From Verrucomicrobiota bacterium (GTDB lineage Bacteria > Chlamydiota > Chlamydiia > Chlamydiales > Rhabdochlamydiaceae), in contig JAFEGF010000003.1 of assembly GCA_018240225.1 (NCBI GenBank), positions 1-48,593 on the forward strand: DNA of 48,593 nucleotides. Direction: 5' to 3'. Shown here piece by piece: positions 1 through 8,687 of the stretch. The notes under the pieces are model-generated. The model was given only the letters and a program-made list of their open reading frames with translations. It was not told where the DNA came from and ran no database searches. Position numbers and translations under genes: made by a program. Position 1 is the stretch's first letter. The number at the start of each line of letters is the position of its first letter.

Positions 1-348
1 CGTTTCTTGCATCAGCTCAAGCAAAGAGGGCAGATCACAGAGGCGCAGTATGAAAAAGTGCATGCTGAGCACAAGCTTCCAAAAGAACAGTCCCAGGCGC
101 TCCCAGTCCGCATCGAGCAGAGTTCCGATATGATCTTTGAAGTGCTCTCAATTTGTCTTGACAAGCATATGCGCAAAGGGAGCCGTTTTGTTTGCTTTCT
201 GGATGAGTCCAATTATGAAAACCCATCCTTCTTTGATCGGGTGATCACAAATCCATTTGTCAATTATCAGGAAAAGCGGATCAAGGGGACGAGTTCTTCG
301 GGGGTTGAAAAATCCGTATTAGCAATGCTCGTAGAAAAACAAGGATAG
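1..348 (+). CDS. C-terminal part of an unrecognised protein (5' end outside window)
   Basis: The reading frame is open from the first base of the window to a TAG stop, so this is probably the last ~115 residues of a longer protein. A TTG near the window edge could serve as a start but has no visible ribosome binding site. The fragment is hydrophilic with no membrane segment or signal peptide, and I do not recognise a family. Its stop lies 5 nt before the start of the EamA transporter, so the two are probably co-transcribed. Function cannot be assigned from the visible part. Confidence 0.55.
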   Translation, partial: RFLHQLKQRGQITEAQYEKVHAEHKLPKEQSQALPVRIEQSSDMIFEVLSICLDKHMRKGSRFVCFLDESNYENPSFFDRVITNPFVNYQEKRIKGTSSSGVEKSVLAMLVEKQG

Positions 349-353
349 GCAAG

Positions 354-1265
354 ATGAAACTAAGAAGCCCCTTTACGACTTTTATCCTATTGATCTTAAT
401 CTGGGGGATGAACTTCCCCATTTCTAAGATCGGATTGGAGCATATCAGTGCAACCCATTTCATCCTGCTCCGTTTTATTTTTGCGACGATCACGATGTTT
501 TTGATCGTCATCGGCAGCAACAATTTCGTGATACCTCGGAAAAAGGACCTGCCAGTCGTCCTTGTTGTCAGTTTATTTCAAATTGCATTGACCCTTTTTC
601 TGTCCAACTATGGCCTGTCGATCCTTGGAGCTGGAAAAGCGAGCTTCCTTATCTATACGACATCGGTCTGGGTTATCCCTCTTTCCCTATTTTGGGGGAG
701 CAAGCTGGCGGGCTTGGACTGGACGAGTTTTTTGTTGGGCATCATTGGCGTGCTGCTTTTTGTCAATCCTTTGTATCTCAATTGGCATGAGAGGATTTGG
801 ATCGGAGATGCGGCGATGTTAGCAGGTTCTCTTTGCTGGGCGATAGGGATCATGTTCGCCCGCCATATGAAATGGCACCGCCCTCCGCTTCAACTGCTTC
901 CATGGCAGCTCTTGTTTGCATCTTTCTGCACGTTTGTTTGGGCATATCTTGAAGGGGAGCATTTTGCTCTACCCGATCTGAACTTCCCAACGTTGGGATC
1001 GGTCTTTTATGCAGGGTCCATTGCGACTGCCGTGGGATATTGGCTCATGATCCATGTGAGCATTAAACTGAGACCTTCCGTGACTTCGTTAGGCTTAATT
1101 TTTGTTCCAATTATTTCTCTTTTCTTGTCCTATTTGTTTCTGGACGAGCATGTAGACTTAAAGACGTTAAGCGCTTCGGGTCTTATCATAGCAGGGATCA
1201 TCCTCCATATTTACTCGGAAAGGAGAAAGGCTCGCCAGGAGCAGTGCTTCAAAGAGGTTCCCTGA
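354..1265 (+). CDS. EamA/DMT-superfamily transporter
   Basis: The 303-residue product is very hydrophobic, with about ten predicted membrane segments arranged as two EamA repeats (roughly residues 7-140 and 155-290). Length and layout are typical of drug/metabolite transporters in the inner membrane. The N-terminal segment carries the WGxNF-type motif common in EamA proteins, and the C-terminus is a short basic cytoplasmic tail. A GGATAGG sequence just upstream of the ATG can serve as ribosome binding site. Chlamydiae use DMT-family carriers to take metabolites from the host (an S-adenosylmethionine carrier is known), but the substrate here cannot be read from the sequence. Confidence 0.85.
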   Translation: MKLRSPFTTFILLILIWGMNFPISKIGLEHISATHFILLRFIFATITMFLIVIGSNNFVIPRKKDLPVVLVVSLFQIALTLFLSNYGLSILGAGKASFLIYTTSVWVIPLSLFWGSKLAGLDWTSFLLGIIGVLLFVNPLYLNWHERIWIGDAAMLAGSLCWAIGIMFARHMKWHRPPLQLLPWQLLFASFCTFVWAYLEGEHFALPDLNFPTLGSVFYAGSIATAVGYWLMIHVSIKLRPSVTSLGLIFVPIISLFLSYLFLDEHVDLKTLSASGLIIAGIILHIYSERRKARQEQCFKEVP

Positions 1266-1445
1266 AGTCAGCTATGATCAGTTTTTATTTCCAAGGATTG
1301 CAACGCGGGCGTCCATTCCAGTAGGTTGGAAGGAAGAGTTGCTCATTTCTAAGATTAATAAAATTCTTGATGTAAACTAAAACTTTCTGTTACTCATTCA
1401 TCTTTGATAAACAGTTGTTTCGTTCAAACTCATGGAGATGAACCG

Positions 1446-2543
1446 ATGAGAAAATCGAATTTATTGCTGCTGTCTTTCTGTGCACTTTCCTCTTTGTCTG
1501 CTGCTGAAACGAGCCCTTCTTCAGTTCAACCTCAGGAACCTCAAGGGGTCACTACCCAACCTAAGTATGTTGTTACTCCACCTGTTGCTCCTGTGGTCAG
1601 CCATGGGGCAGATTTTCTGATTACGGCCGATTTTATTTGGTGGAAAAGGACGATGAACAATTATCAGTATGTTGCCAATGGCACTCATCCTACTGTGAAC
1701 ACAACAACTAGCGTAAAGAAGGGGCACTTAAAATCCGCTCCTTTTGACTTTGAGCCCGGGTTCAAGGTTGGCGCAGGACTTCATTTTGCTCACGATGGAT
1801 GGGACCTCTACGCCCAATACACTTGGCTTAGGGGCGAAGAAAAAGAGAATGCCATGAGATTTGATACGGCAAAAGGGTTGTTCTCGGCATTTTATTTGCT
1901 TAACAACGGCGGAGCATTTTCTTACCGCATCCCTACTAAGGCTTCTGCTGAATTCGAGCAGCATTTCAATGTTCTAGATCTCGAGCTTGGCCGTAATTTT
2001 TTTATTAGCCGTTATTTGACTTTAAGGCCTCATTTTGGACTGAAGTCGGCATGGTTAAAGGATGACCTGGATTTGGATTATATTTTTGGGCCAACATCAG
2101 TTCTGCCAAATGTTAACAAGTGGGATCTAGATCTGGACCAAAAAATGTGGTCGATTGGTTTACGTGCAGGTTTAGATACTGTATGGCATTTTACCAAGCA
2201 TTGGGGACTCTATGGCAACTTATCGATTTCTCCCTTATGGACGTCTTTCGATTCGCGCGCAAAGCAGATAGAAACCGTTCGAGCAAACACTGCCAGTCCT
2301 TTCTTAAATGTTACAACCCAAAACACATCAGCTAAGAATCAGCAGATCGTGACGGTAATTGAAATGAGTCTAGGACTAACTTATATGACATGGTTTTATA
2401 AAGACCGCTATCAGCTAACTCTTCAAGCCGGATGGGAAGAACAAGTTTGGATGGATTATAATCTTTTAATTAACACAGTAGAATACCGCGCTGGAAACAT
2501 GAATATTCAAGGGCTTACCGTCAAAGCAGGCTTTGAGTTTTAA
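1446..2543 (+). CDS. MOMP-like outer membrane porin, paralogue 1
   Basis: I chose the ATG preceded by GGAG rather than an in-frame ATG 42 nt upstream, because it opens a clean signal peptide of about 20 residues ending near S-L-S-A-A. The mature protein begins with a Pro/Gln/Thr-rich linker (about residues 20-53). It continues as alternating amphipathic strands and ends in Phe, as outer membrane beta-barrels do. Shared landmarks with the second porin in this window are ADF-x-x-W-K near the start and PGF-[KR]-x-G about 55 residues later. This fits the MOMP-like / Lpg1974-type porins expanded in environmental chlamydiae. Likely a general pore; substrate unknown. Confidence 0.75.
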   Translation: MRKSNLLLLSFCALSSLSAAETSPSSVQPQEPQGVTTQPKYVVTPPVAPVVSHGADFLITADFIWWKRTMNNYQYVANGTHPTVNTTTSVKKGHLKSAPFDFEPGFKVGAGLHFAHDGWDLYAQYTWLRGEEKENAMRFDTAKGLFSAFYLLNNGGAFSYRIPTKASAEFEQHFNVLDLELGRNFFISRYLTLRPHFGLKSAWLKDDLDLDYIFGPTSVLPNVNKWDLDLDQKMWSIGLRAGLDTVWHFTKHWGLYGNLSISPLWTSFDSRAKQIETVRANTASPFLNVTTQNTSAKNQQIVTVIEMSLGLTYMTWFYKDRYQLTLQAGWEEQVWMDYNLLINTVEYRAGNMNIQGLTVKAGFEF

Positions 2544-2712
2544 GGAAAACGAACCCAGCTTATTTCTAGTAAAAAATGACCTGTTCCTGCAGAGCTTTGT
2601 CTGTTCACGCTAATTGCAAATGGTCTCAAGTTCATCGATTTTTTCTTGGAGCTGGAATTGGAGAAGTTTCTCTGCAGGATCGGGTGCTTTATATCTGTAT
2701 TAGAGCAGGAGG

Positions 2713-3600
2713 TCACCCGGTTTCAATGATCTCCGAGAGGCGGTTTTCGAGGTAGTTGTAGAGCTCCGGGTGGTACTTGTCCAACCATCTACTGAGCCGT
2801 CTTGTTTTAACAACGATCTCTTTTTTGTAGTTGCCGGGGATTTTCATCCTTTCGTCCGGCACCCAAGAGCTTAAGTCGATGGTCACCGGTCGGTCTCCGA
2901 TATAGCCGAAATTGTTGCGCAGCGCATGGTCTGCATCCCGGACGCCCGATTTATAGATGCTCAAGATGCAATCGAGCATGTCGTCGATCGCCTTTTTAGC
3001 GCCTGGGATATCTTTCTTTTTCACAAGTTTTTGTATATGGGGGAAGATCAGTTCAGCTCGCTCTTGGACGATGAACTCGGTCTTGTCCAGGTCGATCGTG
3101 TAACGGATTCCGATATGGTCGTAAAGGGTAACAGTGGGATGCAGACCTTCTGTCTTATTGATGTGAACGTATTGGATCCCCGATTGCTCTTTGAGCTTCG
3201 TATACAGCAACGTGCAGCTGATGAAGTTAAACGGTTGGAAATAGTAGGGAAGGTAGTTGTCGGGAGGGCTTTTTAATAGAAGTTTATTAAAGGAGAAATC
3301 GCGCAGAATATTTTGAGGGTAGAGATGGCTGTGCTTGAAAAATTTGATCACCGTCTTTTGGTCCTGCCCTAAGAATGCGTGGCACCATCCTCCTGATCCT
3401 AGAAGGGTAAATGGCTGTTCAAGCAGGTGATTGATGCGGGCCATCTCTTCATTGCTAAGAGGCGGTACTTCCCAGCGCTCTTCATTAGGCAAATTGGAAA
3501 TGAGGTGGTAATAGCGGAATCCCTTTGTTTGGCTTTCCGCAAAAAAATAAAGGCCTGCGGCGCATCCGATGATGAGGAAAAGACGGAATATGGCTTTCAT
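2713..3600 (-). CDS. Membrane-anchored kinase-like protein coupled to clpB
   Basis: The 295-residue product starts with a hydrophobic signal/anchor segment (residues 4-20). The remainder carries a kinase-like skeleton: a glycine-rich loop GSGG (68-71), a V-I-K-F lysine (K86), D224-x4-N229 as catalytic loop, and D242 in an I-D-L-S context where DFG would be. The D-to-N (+5) and N-to-D (+13) distances match those of canonical kinases, although HRD and DFG are not conserved. Its start overlaps the clpB stop by four bases, so translation is probably coupled. An atypical protein or small-molecule kinase is my inference; a lipopolysaccharide-kinase-type or aminoglycoside phosphotransferase-type enzyme is equally possible. 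The anchor may place the domain outside the cytoplasm. Confidence 0.6.
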   Translation of the reverse strand: MKAIFRLFLIIGCAAGLYFFAESQTKGFRYYHLISNLPNEERWEVPPLSNEEMARINHLLEQPFTLLGSGGWCHAFLGQDQKTVIKFFKHSHLYPQNILRDFSFNKLLLKSPPDNYLPYYFQPFNFISCTLLYTKLKEQSGIQYVHINKTEGLHPTVTLYDHIGIRYTIDLDKTEFIVQERAELIFPHIQKLVKKKDIPGAKKAIDDMLDCILSIYKSGVRDADHALRNNFGYIGDRPVTIDLSSWVPDERMKIPGNYKKEIVVKTRRLSRWLDKYHPELYNYLENRLSEIIETG

Positions 3601-6215
3601 TTTGATTTTCCGTTTGCTTTAAAGGAGATGCTCTCTTCCCCATCTTTGCTTTTTTGCATGGAGAGGAGAATGGTCTGTTCATTTTTAATCTCTCCCTTAA
3701 GAAGAGCGGTCGAGAGGACATTGACGACCTCTTGCTGGATCAGCCGTTTTAAGGGACGGGCCCCGTAGAACGGATCGTACCCTTTTTGCGCGAGGTAGCT
3801 CAAGACTGGCTTGTCCCACTCCAGATGGATGCTCCGTTCCAGCAGCCGTTTGGCCACGCGGTTCAGTTGGATCAGGACGATCTTTTCCATATCTTTTTCT
3901 TGCAGAGGCAGGAAGGGCAGGATGTCGTCAAGGCGGTTTAGGAATTCAGGACGGAAATGGGCCTTTAGGATCGGTTCGACGATGCTATAGACGGCATCTT
4001 TGGTCCATTCAGGAGAATGGGTGCGGATTTTTTCGAGGAGCTGTTCCGAGCCTAAGTTAGAGGTCATGATGAAAAGGGCATTTTTGCAGTTGACCATTCG
4101 GCCTTTGCTATCGGTGATCCTTCCGTCGTCAAAAATTTGGAGGAGGATATTGAAGACATCGTGGTGCGCTTTTTCTATCTCGTCGAAGAGGACCACGGCA
4201 TAGGGCCTTCTGCGGAGCGCTTCTGTGAGCTGGCCGCCCTCCTCGTACCCGACATATCCGGGAGGAGACCCGATCAGCTTGGCAATGCTGTGCTTTTCCA
4301 TGTACTCCGACATATCGACACGGATGATCGCTTCTTCTTGGTTAAAGAGCTGGTCGGCAAGGGCTTTGGCAAGCTCTGTTTTTCCAACTCCCGTAGGACC
4401 GATAAAGAGGAAGACGCCGACAGGGCGGGATGGGTCGTTAAGACCGGCGCGCGACCTGCGGATCGCTTCGCTGACCGCTTGGACGGCAAAGGGTTGGCCA
4501 ACGACCCGTTCAGAAAGGATTTTTTCCAGGTGGAGCAGCCGCTCTGCTTCGCCTCCGAGCATCTTGTTGACCGGGATGCCGGTCCATTTAGCGACGATCT
4601 GAGCGATGAGCGGTTCATCGACCTCTTCTTGAAGGAGGCGGTTGGGCTTTTCGTTCAATGTCTTTTGGGCCTCTTCCAGCTCTTTTTTCATTTTGGGGAT
4701 GGCGTTATAGCGCAGTTCTGCCACCTTGTTGTAGTCGGCTCCGCGTTCTGCTTCTTCTTCTTGGAAACGGAGGGTCTCAAGGGCGTTTTTTTTCTCTTTG
4801 AGCGATTGGATCAGCTTTTTTTCTTGGTTCCATTGCTCGCGCAAAACGGACAGGTCCTCTTTGGCCTTGGCAATTTGCCCATCTAATTTTTTCGCTTCTC
4901 CTGCGGCGCTTGGGGAATCCTCTCTTTTGAGCGCTTCCTGCTTGACGATCATGCTGGAAAGCTCCCTTTCCTTGATATCAATGGGAAGGGGAAGGCTTCC
5001 GATCTGCATCCGGATCATGCTGGCGGCTTCGTCGATCAGGTCGATCGCTTTGTCGGGCAGGCGGCGGTCGGTGATGTAGCGGTTCGAAAGAAGGACGGCA
5101 GCGTGCAAAGCTCCTTCGGTGATGTGGACTCCGTGAAAGATCTCGTAACGCTCGCGAAGGCCTCTTAAGATCGCAATCGTGTCGTCGACGGAAGGTTCTT
5201 GGACGAAAACGGTTTGAAACCGGCGCTCTAGGGCAGCATCCTTTTCGATGTACTTTTGGTATTCGTTGAGGGTCGTTGCGCCGATGCAGTGGAGCGTTCC
5301 TCGGGCAAGGGCAGGCTTAAGAAGATTTGCGGCGTCCATGGCCCCTTCAGCGGCGCCGGCGCCGACAAGCGTGTGGACCTCGTCAATAAAAAGAAGGGTC
5401 TTGCCAGAGCCCTCTTCAATTTCCTTTAAAATCCCTTTTAACCTCTCTTCAAATTCCCCTCTGTACTTAGTTCCTGCAATGAGGCTTCCCATATCGAGGA
5501 CATAGAGCTGTTTGTCTTTAAGGGAATCGGGGACGTCTCCTTGGACAATGCGCAGAGCAAGTCCTTCTGCAATAGCTGTTTTTCCAACGCCAGGTTCTCC
5601 GATTAAAAGAGGGTTGTTCTTGGTGCGGCGGCTCAAGACCTGCATCGTCCTGCGGATCTCTTCGTCGCGGCCGATAACGGGGTCGAGCTTGCCGTCTTTA
5701 GCAAGGGATGTGAGATTGCGGCAGTACTTTGCCAACGCTTGAACGCTGGCTTCTGCGGTAGGGGAGTCCATACGTGTCGTTCCTCGAATTTGTTTGATCT
5801 TTTTTTCTACTTCGCTGAGAGAAATCGGAGATTTTTTTTTCCAGGTGGCAAAAGGTTCTCCTCCCGACTGCCAAAATGCATAGAAAAAATGATCGCTGCT
5901 TAAATAGGTGTCGTTCCATTTTTTAGCAATGGCTTGCGCCTCTGCTATCCGGTTTTGCAATTGGGATGAAACGGCGGGGGCTTGGGAAGCTTCAGCGAAA
6001 GTGGGAACTTTTGCAAGGGCTGTCTTGATCTGTTGCGGCAGTGTTGCGGCATTGAGGTTTAAAGAGGAGGACAGCGTTGAAAAGTATCCTTGGGGATCTT
6101 CTAAAAAACCTAGGAGAAGGTGGTTTTCTCCTACTTCGGTATGCTGATGCTCTTGCGCATAGCTAAAAGCCTTTTCTAAGGCATCCCGAACGTTTTCAGT
6201 GAATTGTGGAGACAT
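3597..6215 (-). CDS. clpB: ClpB protein disaggregase (Hsp100 AAA+ chaperone)
   Basis: The product (872 residues from the chosen start) has the full ClpB layout. This is an N-domain, AAA-1 with Walker A GEPGVGKT (about 206-213) and Walker B FIDEVH, a long charged coiled-coil middle domain (about 400-520), and AAA-2 with GPTGVGKT near 600. The protein works with DnaK to resolve aggregates in the cytoplasm. The chosen ATG opens M-S-P-Q-F and is preceded by GAGAGG; a longer in-frame extension of 23 residues is unlikely to be translated. The N-domain looks divergent. No CIRCE operator is visible upstream. The kinase-like gene follows with a 4-base overlap. A divergent phosphatase gene lies upstream. 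Confidence 0.95.
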   Translation of the reverse strand: MSPQFTENVRDALEKAFSYAQEHQHTEVGENHLLLGFLEDPQGYFSTLSSSLNLNAATLPQQIKTALAKVPTFAEASQAPAVSSQLQNRIAEAQAIAKKWNDTYLSSDHFFYAFWQSGGEPFATWKKKSPISLSEVEKKIKQIRGTTRMDSPTAEASVQALAKYCRNLTSLAKDGKLDPVIGRDEEIRRTMQVLSRRTKNNPLLIGEPGVGKTAIAEGLALRIVQGDVPDSLKDKQLYVLDMGSLIAGTKYRGEFEERLKGILKEIEEGSGKTLLFIDEVHTLVGAGAAEGAMDAANLLKPALARGTLHCIGATTLNEYQKYIEKDAALERRFQTVFVQEPSVDDTIAILRGLRERYEIFHGVHITEGALHAAVLLSNRYITDRRLPDKAIDLIDEAASMIRMQIGSLPLPIDIKERELSSMIVKQEALKREDSPSAAGEAKKLDGQIAKAKEDLSVLREQWNQEKKLIQSLKEKKNALETLRFQEEEAERGADYNKVAELRYNAIPKMKKELEEAQKTLNEKPNRLLQEEVDEPLIAQIVAKWTGIPVNKMLGGEAERLLHLEKILSERVVGQPFAVQAVSEAIRRSRAGLNDPSRPVGVFLFIGPTGVGKTELAKALADQLFNQEEAIIRVDMSEYMEKHSIAKLIGSPPGYVGYEEGGQLTEALRRRPYAVVLFDEIEKAHHDVFNILLQIFDDGRITDSKGRMVNCKNALFIMTSNLGSEQLLEKIRTHSPEWTKDAVYSIVEPILKAHFRPEFLNRLDDILPFLPLQEKDMEKIVLIQLNRVAKRLLERSIHLEWDKPVLSYLAQKGYDPFYGARPLKRLIQQEVVNVLSTALLKGEIKNEQTILLSMQKSKDGEESISFKANGKSK

Positions 6216-6360
6216 AAAAAACCTCTCATTGGCTCCAATGATCAGAACAAAATATACCCCTTTGGAACCCTTCCAGTCAATCACCTCTCGTTCTCTCTTG
6301 ACAATCAGGTTCCTAACAAATTATCTTTCACGCAATATCCTCTATGGAATTGGTGTTGTG

Positions 6361-7929
6361 ATGAATTGGTTGAATCTGAGAACACTCATTACATTTTTTT
6401 TACTTGTTTGTTCTGGAATTTTTCATGCGGCGCATGCCAAAACGGTTTCGTTCACCATTTTTTCTTTTAATGACGTGTATACGATTTCCCCTGATCGGGA
6501 TGGCAAGGGGGGGTATGCCGGGCTTTATACCCTTCTCGAAAAAGAGAGGGAAAAGGCCAAAAACCATATCACAACGGTCAATGGAGATTTTCTCTTTCCT
6601 TCCATCCTCTCAGCATTTGACAAAGCTGTGCATCGGATCGAGCTTTTGAACGATTTGGGCGTCGATCTCGTGGCATTAGGAAATCACGAGTTTGACTTTG
6701 GCCCTGAGATTGTCAAAGAAAGAATAGCTGAATCCAAGTTCCAATGGTTGGCGGCCAACGCTTTTGATACAGAGTGCCGGTACTTTACGGGTTCCAATCA
6801 GACCAAGATCATAGACGTAGAAGGGGTGAAAATTGGTTTTTTTGGCTTAATCACTGTAGAAACACCTCTGCTCTCTTCCACAAACCGGAAGGTGTGCTTT
6901 ACGCCAATTGCCTTTACTGCCAAACAAATGGTGCAGCAACTTAAGAAAGAAGGCGCCGATGTGATCGTTGCGCTGACCCATCTTTTTATGGAGGAGGACA
7001 GGCAATTGGCTGTCGAGGTCCCTGAAATCGATGTGATTCTGGGAGGCCATGACCATGATCCGTTTACATGGTACGATGGGAAGACATTTGTTCATAAATC
7101 GGGACAAAACGCCCATTTCCTTTCTCGAATTAATTTGCTCATCGAAAAAGATGAAAAGACCTCTTTGGTCAAAGTGTTCCCATCTTGGAAAGTCATCGCC
7201 AATCATCGGATCCCGGAACATCCTAAAATCGCGGGAAAGATCCAAGGGTATGAAGCGCTTTTTGAAGAGCATGCGAAACAATCGGTTGCAATCACGACGA
7301 CTTTATTGGACAGCAGCGGCGGCAAGGTCCGTTCCCAAGAGTCAACGGTCGGAAATCTCATTGCAGACGCACTCCGCTTTAGCTGCAATGCAGATGTTGC
7401 GATCATCAGCGGCGGCATTATTCGAGGCGATAGGACCTATGCTCCTGGCACGATGATCACTTTTAAAGATATCTTGTCAGAGCTTCCCTTCGCCAATATC
7501 TGCTATCTCGTGGAGATTACGGGAGAAGAAATTTTGGAGGCTCTTGAAAATGGAGTATCGCAAATCGAAGGAAAGGCCGGCCGTTTTGCCCAAGTATCGG
7601 GGATAGAATATGCATTCGACTCCAATCAGCTTCCTGGCCGGAGGATAACACATGCAGGGATCAACGGGCTGCCTTTAGACCGCAAAGGGCTCTATCGAGT
7701 GGCGACAGTTGACTACATGTATAATGGAGGAGACGGATACAACTGCTTTAAAAAGGGGAAGCTGCTGATCGGACCCCTTCATCGGATGGAACTTGTGACA
7801 GTTGTCGTCGACTATTTGAAAAAGCTGGGAAGGATCCATGCAGCTGTTGAAGATCGGATCAACTGTGTTCAGTGTTCTAAAGGTCTGGACGACAACTTCT
7901 TGACCCAATCTGGCGTAGCTGGCCATTAG
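6361..7929 (+). CDS. Exported 5'-nucleotidase/UshA-family metallophosphatase
   Basis: The first 26 residues form a signal peptide ending H-A-A-H-A, which decides for this ATG over an upstream frame that overlaps clpB. The calcineurin-like metallophosphatase domain shows FNDVY (about residue 34, where NDxHG is usual), GNHEFDFG (about 107) and GGHDHD (about 228). The 5'-nucleotidase C-terminal domain begins near TVGNLIADA (about 328). At 522 residues it is the usual size for the family. It probably hydrolyses nucleotides or sugar nucleotides in the periplasm. The replacement of the first-motif histidine by tyrosine may alter metal coordination. A palindromic repeat begins at its stop codon. Confidence 0.85.
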   Translation: MNWLNLRTLITFFLLVCSGIFHAAHAKTVSFTIFSFNDVYTISPDRDGKGGYAGLYTLLEKEREKAKNHITTVNGDFLFPSILSAFDKAVHRIELLNDLGVDLVALGNHEFDFGPEIVKERIAESKFQWLAANAFDTECRYFTGSNQTKIIDVEGVKIGFFGLITVETPLLSSTNRKVCFTPIAFTAKQMVQQLKKEGADVIVALTHLFMEEDRQLAVEVPEIDVILGGHDHDPFTWYDGKTFVHKSGQNAHFLSRINLLIEKDEKTSLVKVFPSWKVIANHRIPEHPKIAGKIQGYEALFEEHAKQSVAITTTLLDSSGGKVRSQESTVGNLIADALRFSCNADVAIISGGIIRGDRTYAPGTMITFKDILSELPFANICYLVEITGEEILEALENGVSQIEGKAGRFAQVSGIEYAFDSNQLPGRRITHAGINGLPLDRKGLYRVATVDYMYNGGDGYNCFKKGKLLIGPLHRMELVTVVVDYLKKLGRIHAAVEDRINCVQCSKGLDDNFLTQSGVAGH

Positions 7930-7984
7930 AGGCAATTGCAAAACTGCCTCATTAGCAAAATGGCTAGTTGGATTTTGCAACCTC
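7929..7984. repeat. Palindromic repeat, family A (GTTGCAAAACT type)
   Basis: A GAGGCAATTGCAAAA arm faces a TTTTGCAACCTC arm, giving an imperfect stem. The left arm carries the GGCARTTGCAAAACT sequence shared with the repeats at 13498, 23941, 34015 and 38534. It fills the whole gap between two converging stop codons and could double as a bidirectional terminator. Confidence 0.65.
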
Positions 7985-7986
7985 TT

Positions 7987-8532
7987 CTATTGTCCAGCTG
8001 GAGGCTGGGTTGGTGAAGGCTGGCTCGGAGCGGTCGGCTGTGTTGTTGGAGGTTGGCTCGTCATGGTTGGAGGGCTAGGCTGTTTTCTCTCAGCTTCGGA
8101 ACCGGGTACAACTTTGCGCGCCTTGACGGATACTCCAGATGTTTTATTGACGAGCAAGAAAGGATAGTCTGTGCTGTCGCTTGGAACGATCCGGATGGGA
8201 AAAGGTGTAATCCATACTGAAGATTGAACAACGTCGTTCGGATCGACTTCCCACATCGTTCCGTCAGAGAGCTGCAGTTTTCTTCCGCCTTCAATATTGA
8301 TCGATAGCATGATTTCAGGTGCTTGCCTCTCGACCTTGGAACTTTTCACTTCAAAATTTGCATTGAGCCAATCTTCTAATGCCGCTTTCTGCAATGGAGT
8401 TAAATTAGCCACTCCTGTTTTTTGCTGGACGTCCCTACTCATGACCTCATCGAGCAAGATCAAAGCGAATGAGGGTGTGGTTTGGATAAGCATAGCTGCA
8501 ACAGCTGAAGCGATGAGAAGTTTTTTGGCCAT
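7987..8532 (-). CDS. Small exported protein with proline-rich tail, unknown function
   Basis: I prefer the second of two nearby ATGs (the other begins 6 nt upstream) because GAGG then lies at a normal distance of about 8 nt. The N-terminus M-A-K-K-L-L followed by a hydrophobic stretch ending P-S-F-A is a signal peptide. The middle (about 40-135) is a compact, mixed-charge region. The last ~35 residues are a low-complexity Pro/Thr/Ser/Gln tail with repeated P-T-Q-P / P-S-Q-P units. The tail may be a periplasmic or envelope linker. I do not recognise the family. The upstream TPR gene is on the same strand but separated by a hairpin, so this is probably its own unit. Confidence 0.65.
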   Translation of the reverse strand: MAKKLLIASAVAAMLIQTTPSFALILLDEVMSRDVQQKTGVANLTPLQKAALEDWLNANFEVKSSKVERQAPEIMLSINIEGGRKLQLSDGTMWEVDPNDVVQSSVWITPFPIRIVPSDSTDYPFLLVNKTSGVSVKARKVVPGSEAERKQPSPPTMTSQPPTTQPTAPSQPSPTQPPAGQ

Positions 8533-8622
8533 CTTCATATCCTCGTTTTCTATCTTGTTTTGGTATACTTTGATGTAAATAAATATTCAAGAATTGATTA
8601 CAAAATTCAAGGGTTCAGAAGA

Positions 8623-8659
8623 AATGCCGAAACAAGCTGAAGAATCCGTTTCTGGCATT
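8623..8659 (-). terminator. Probable intrinsic terminator after the transglutaminase-like/TPR gene
   Basis: AATGCCGAAAC and GTTTCTGGCATT form an 11 bp stem with one bulge and a 14-nt loop. On the minus strand the stem lies just downstream of the TPR gene stop and is followed by a moderately T-rich stretch. A promoter for the next minus-strand gene should lie between this hairpin and position 8532, but I see no convincing match. Confidence 0.45.
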
Positions 8660-8687
8660 GTCGGTTTTGCCTTAACATTTGATCAGC

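Noticed and set aside
4137-4886. 249-residue plus-strand open frame opposite clpB
   Set aside because: It is the complement of the strongly conserved clpB coding sequence; composition (Phe/Asp/Val-rich) is that of an antisense shadow.
6199-6360. 54-residue extension of the nucleotidase gene
   Set aside because: It overlaps the clpB start and would bury the signal peptide that begins at 6361.
6216-6360. CIRCE operator or heat-shock promoter for clpB
   Set aside because: I looked for TTAGCACTC-N9-GAGTGCTAA and found no match.
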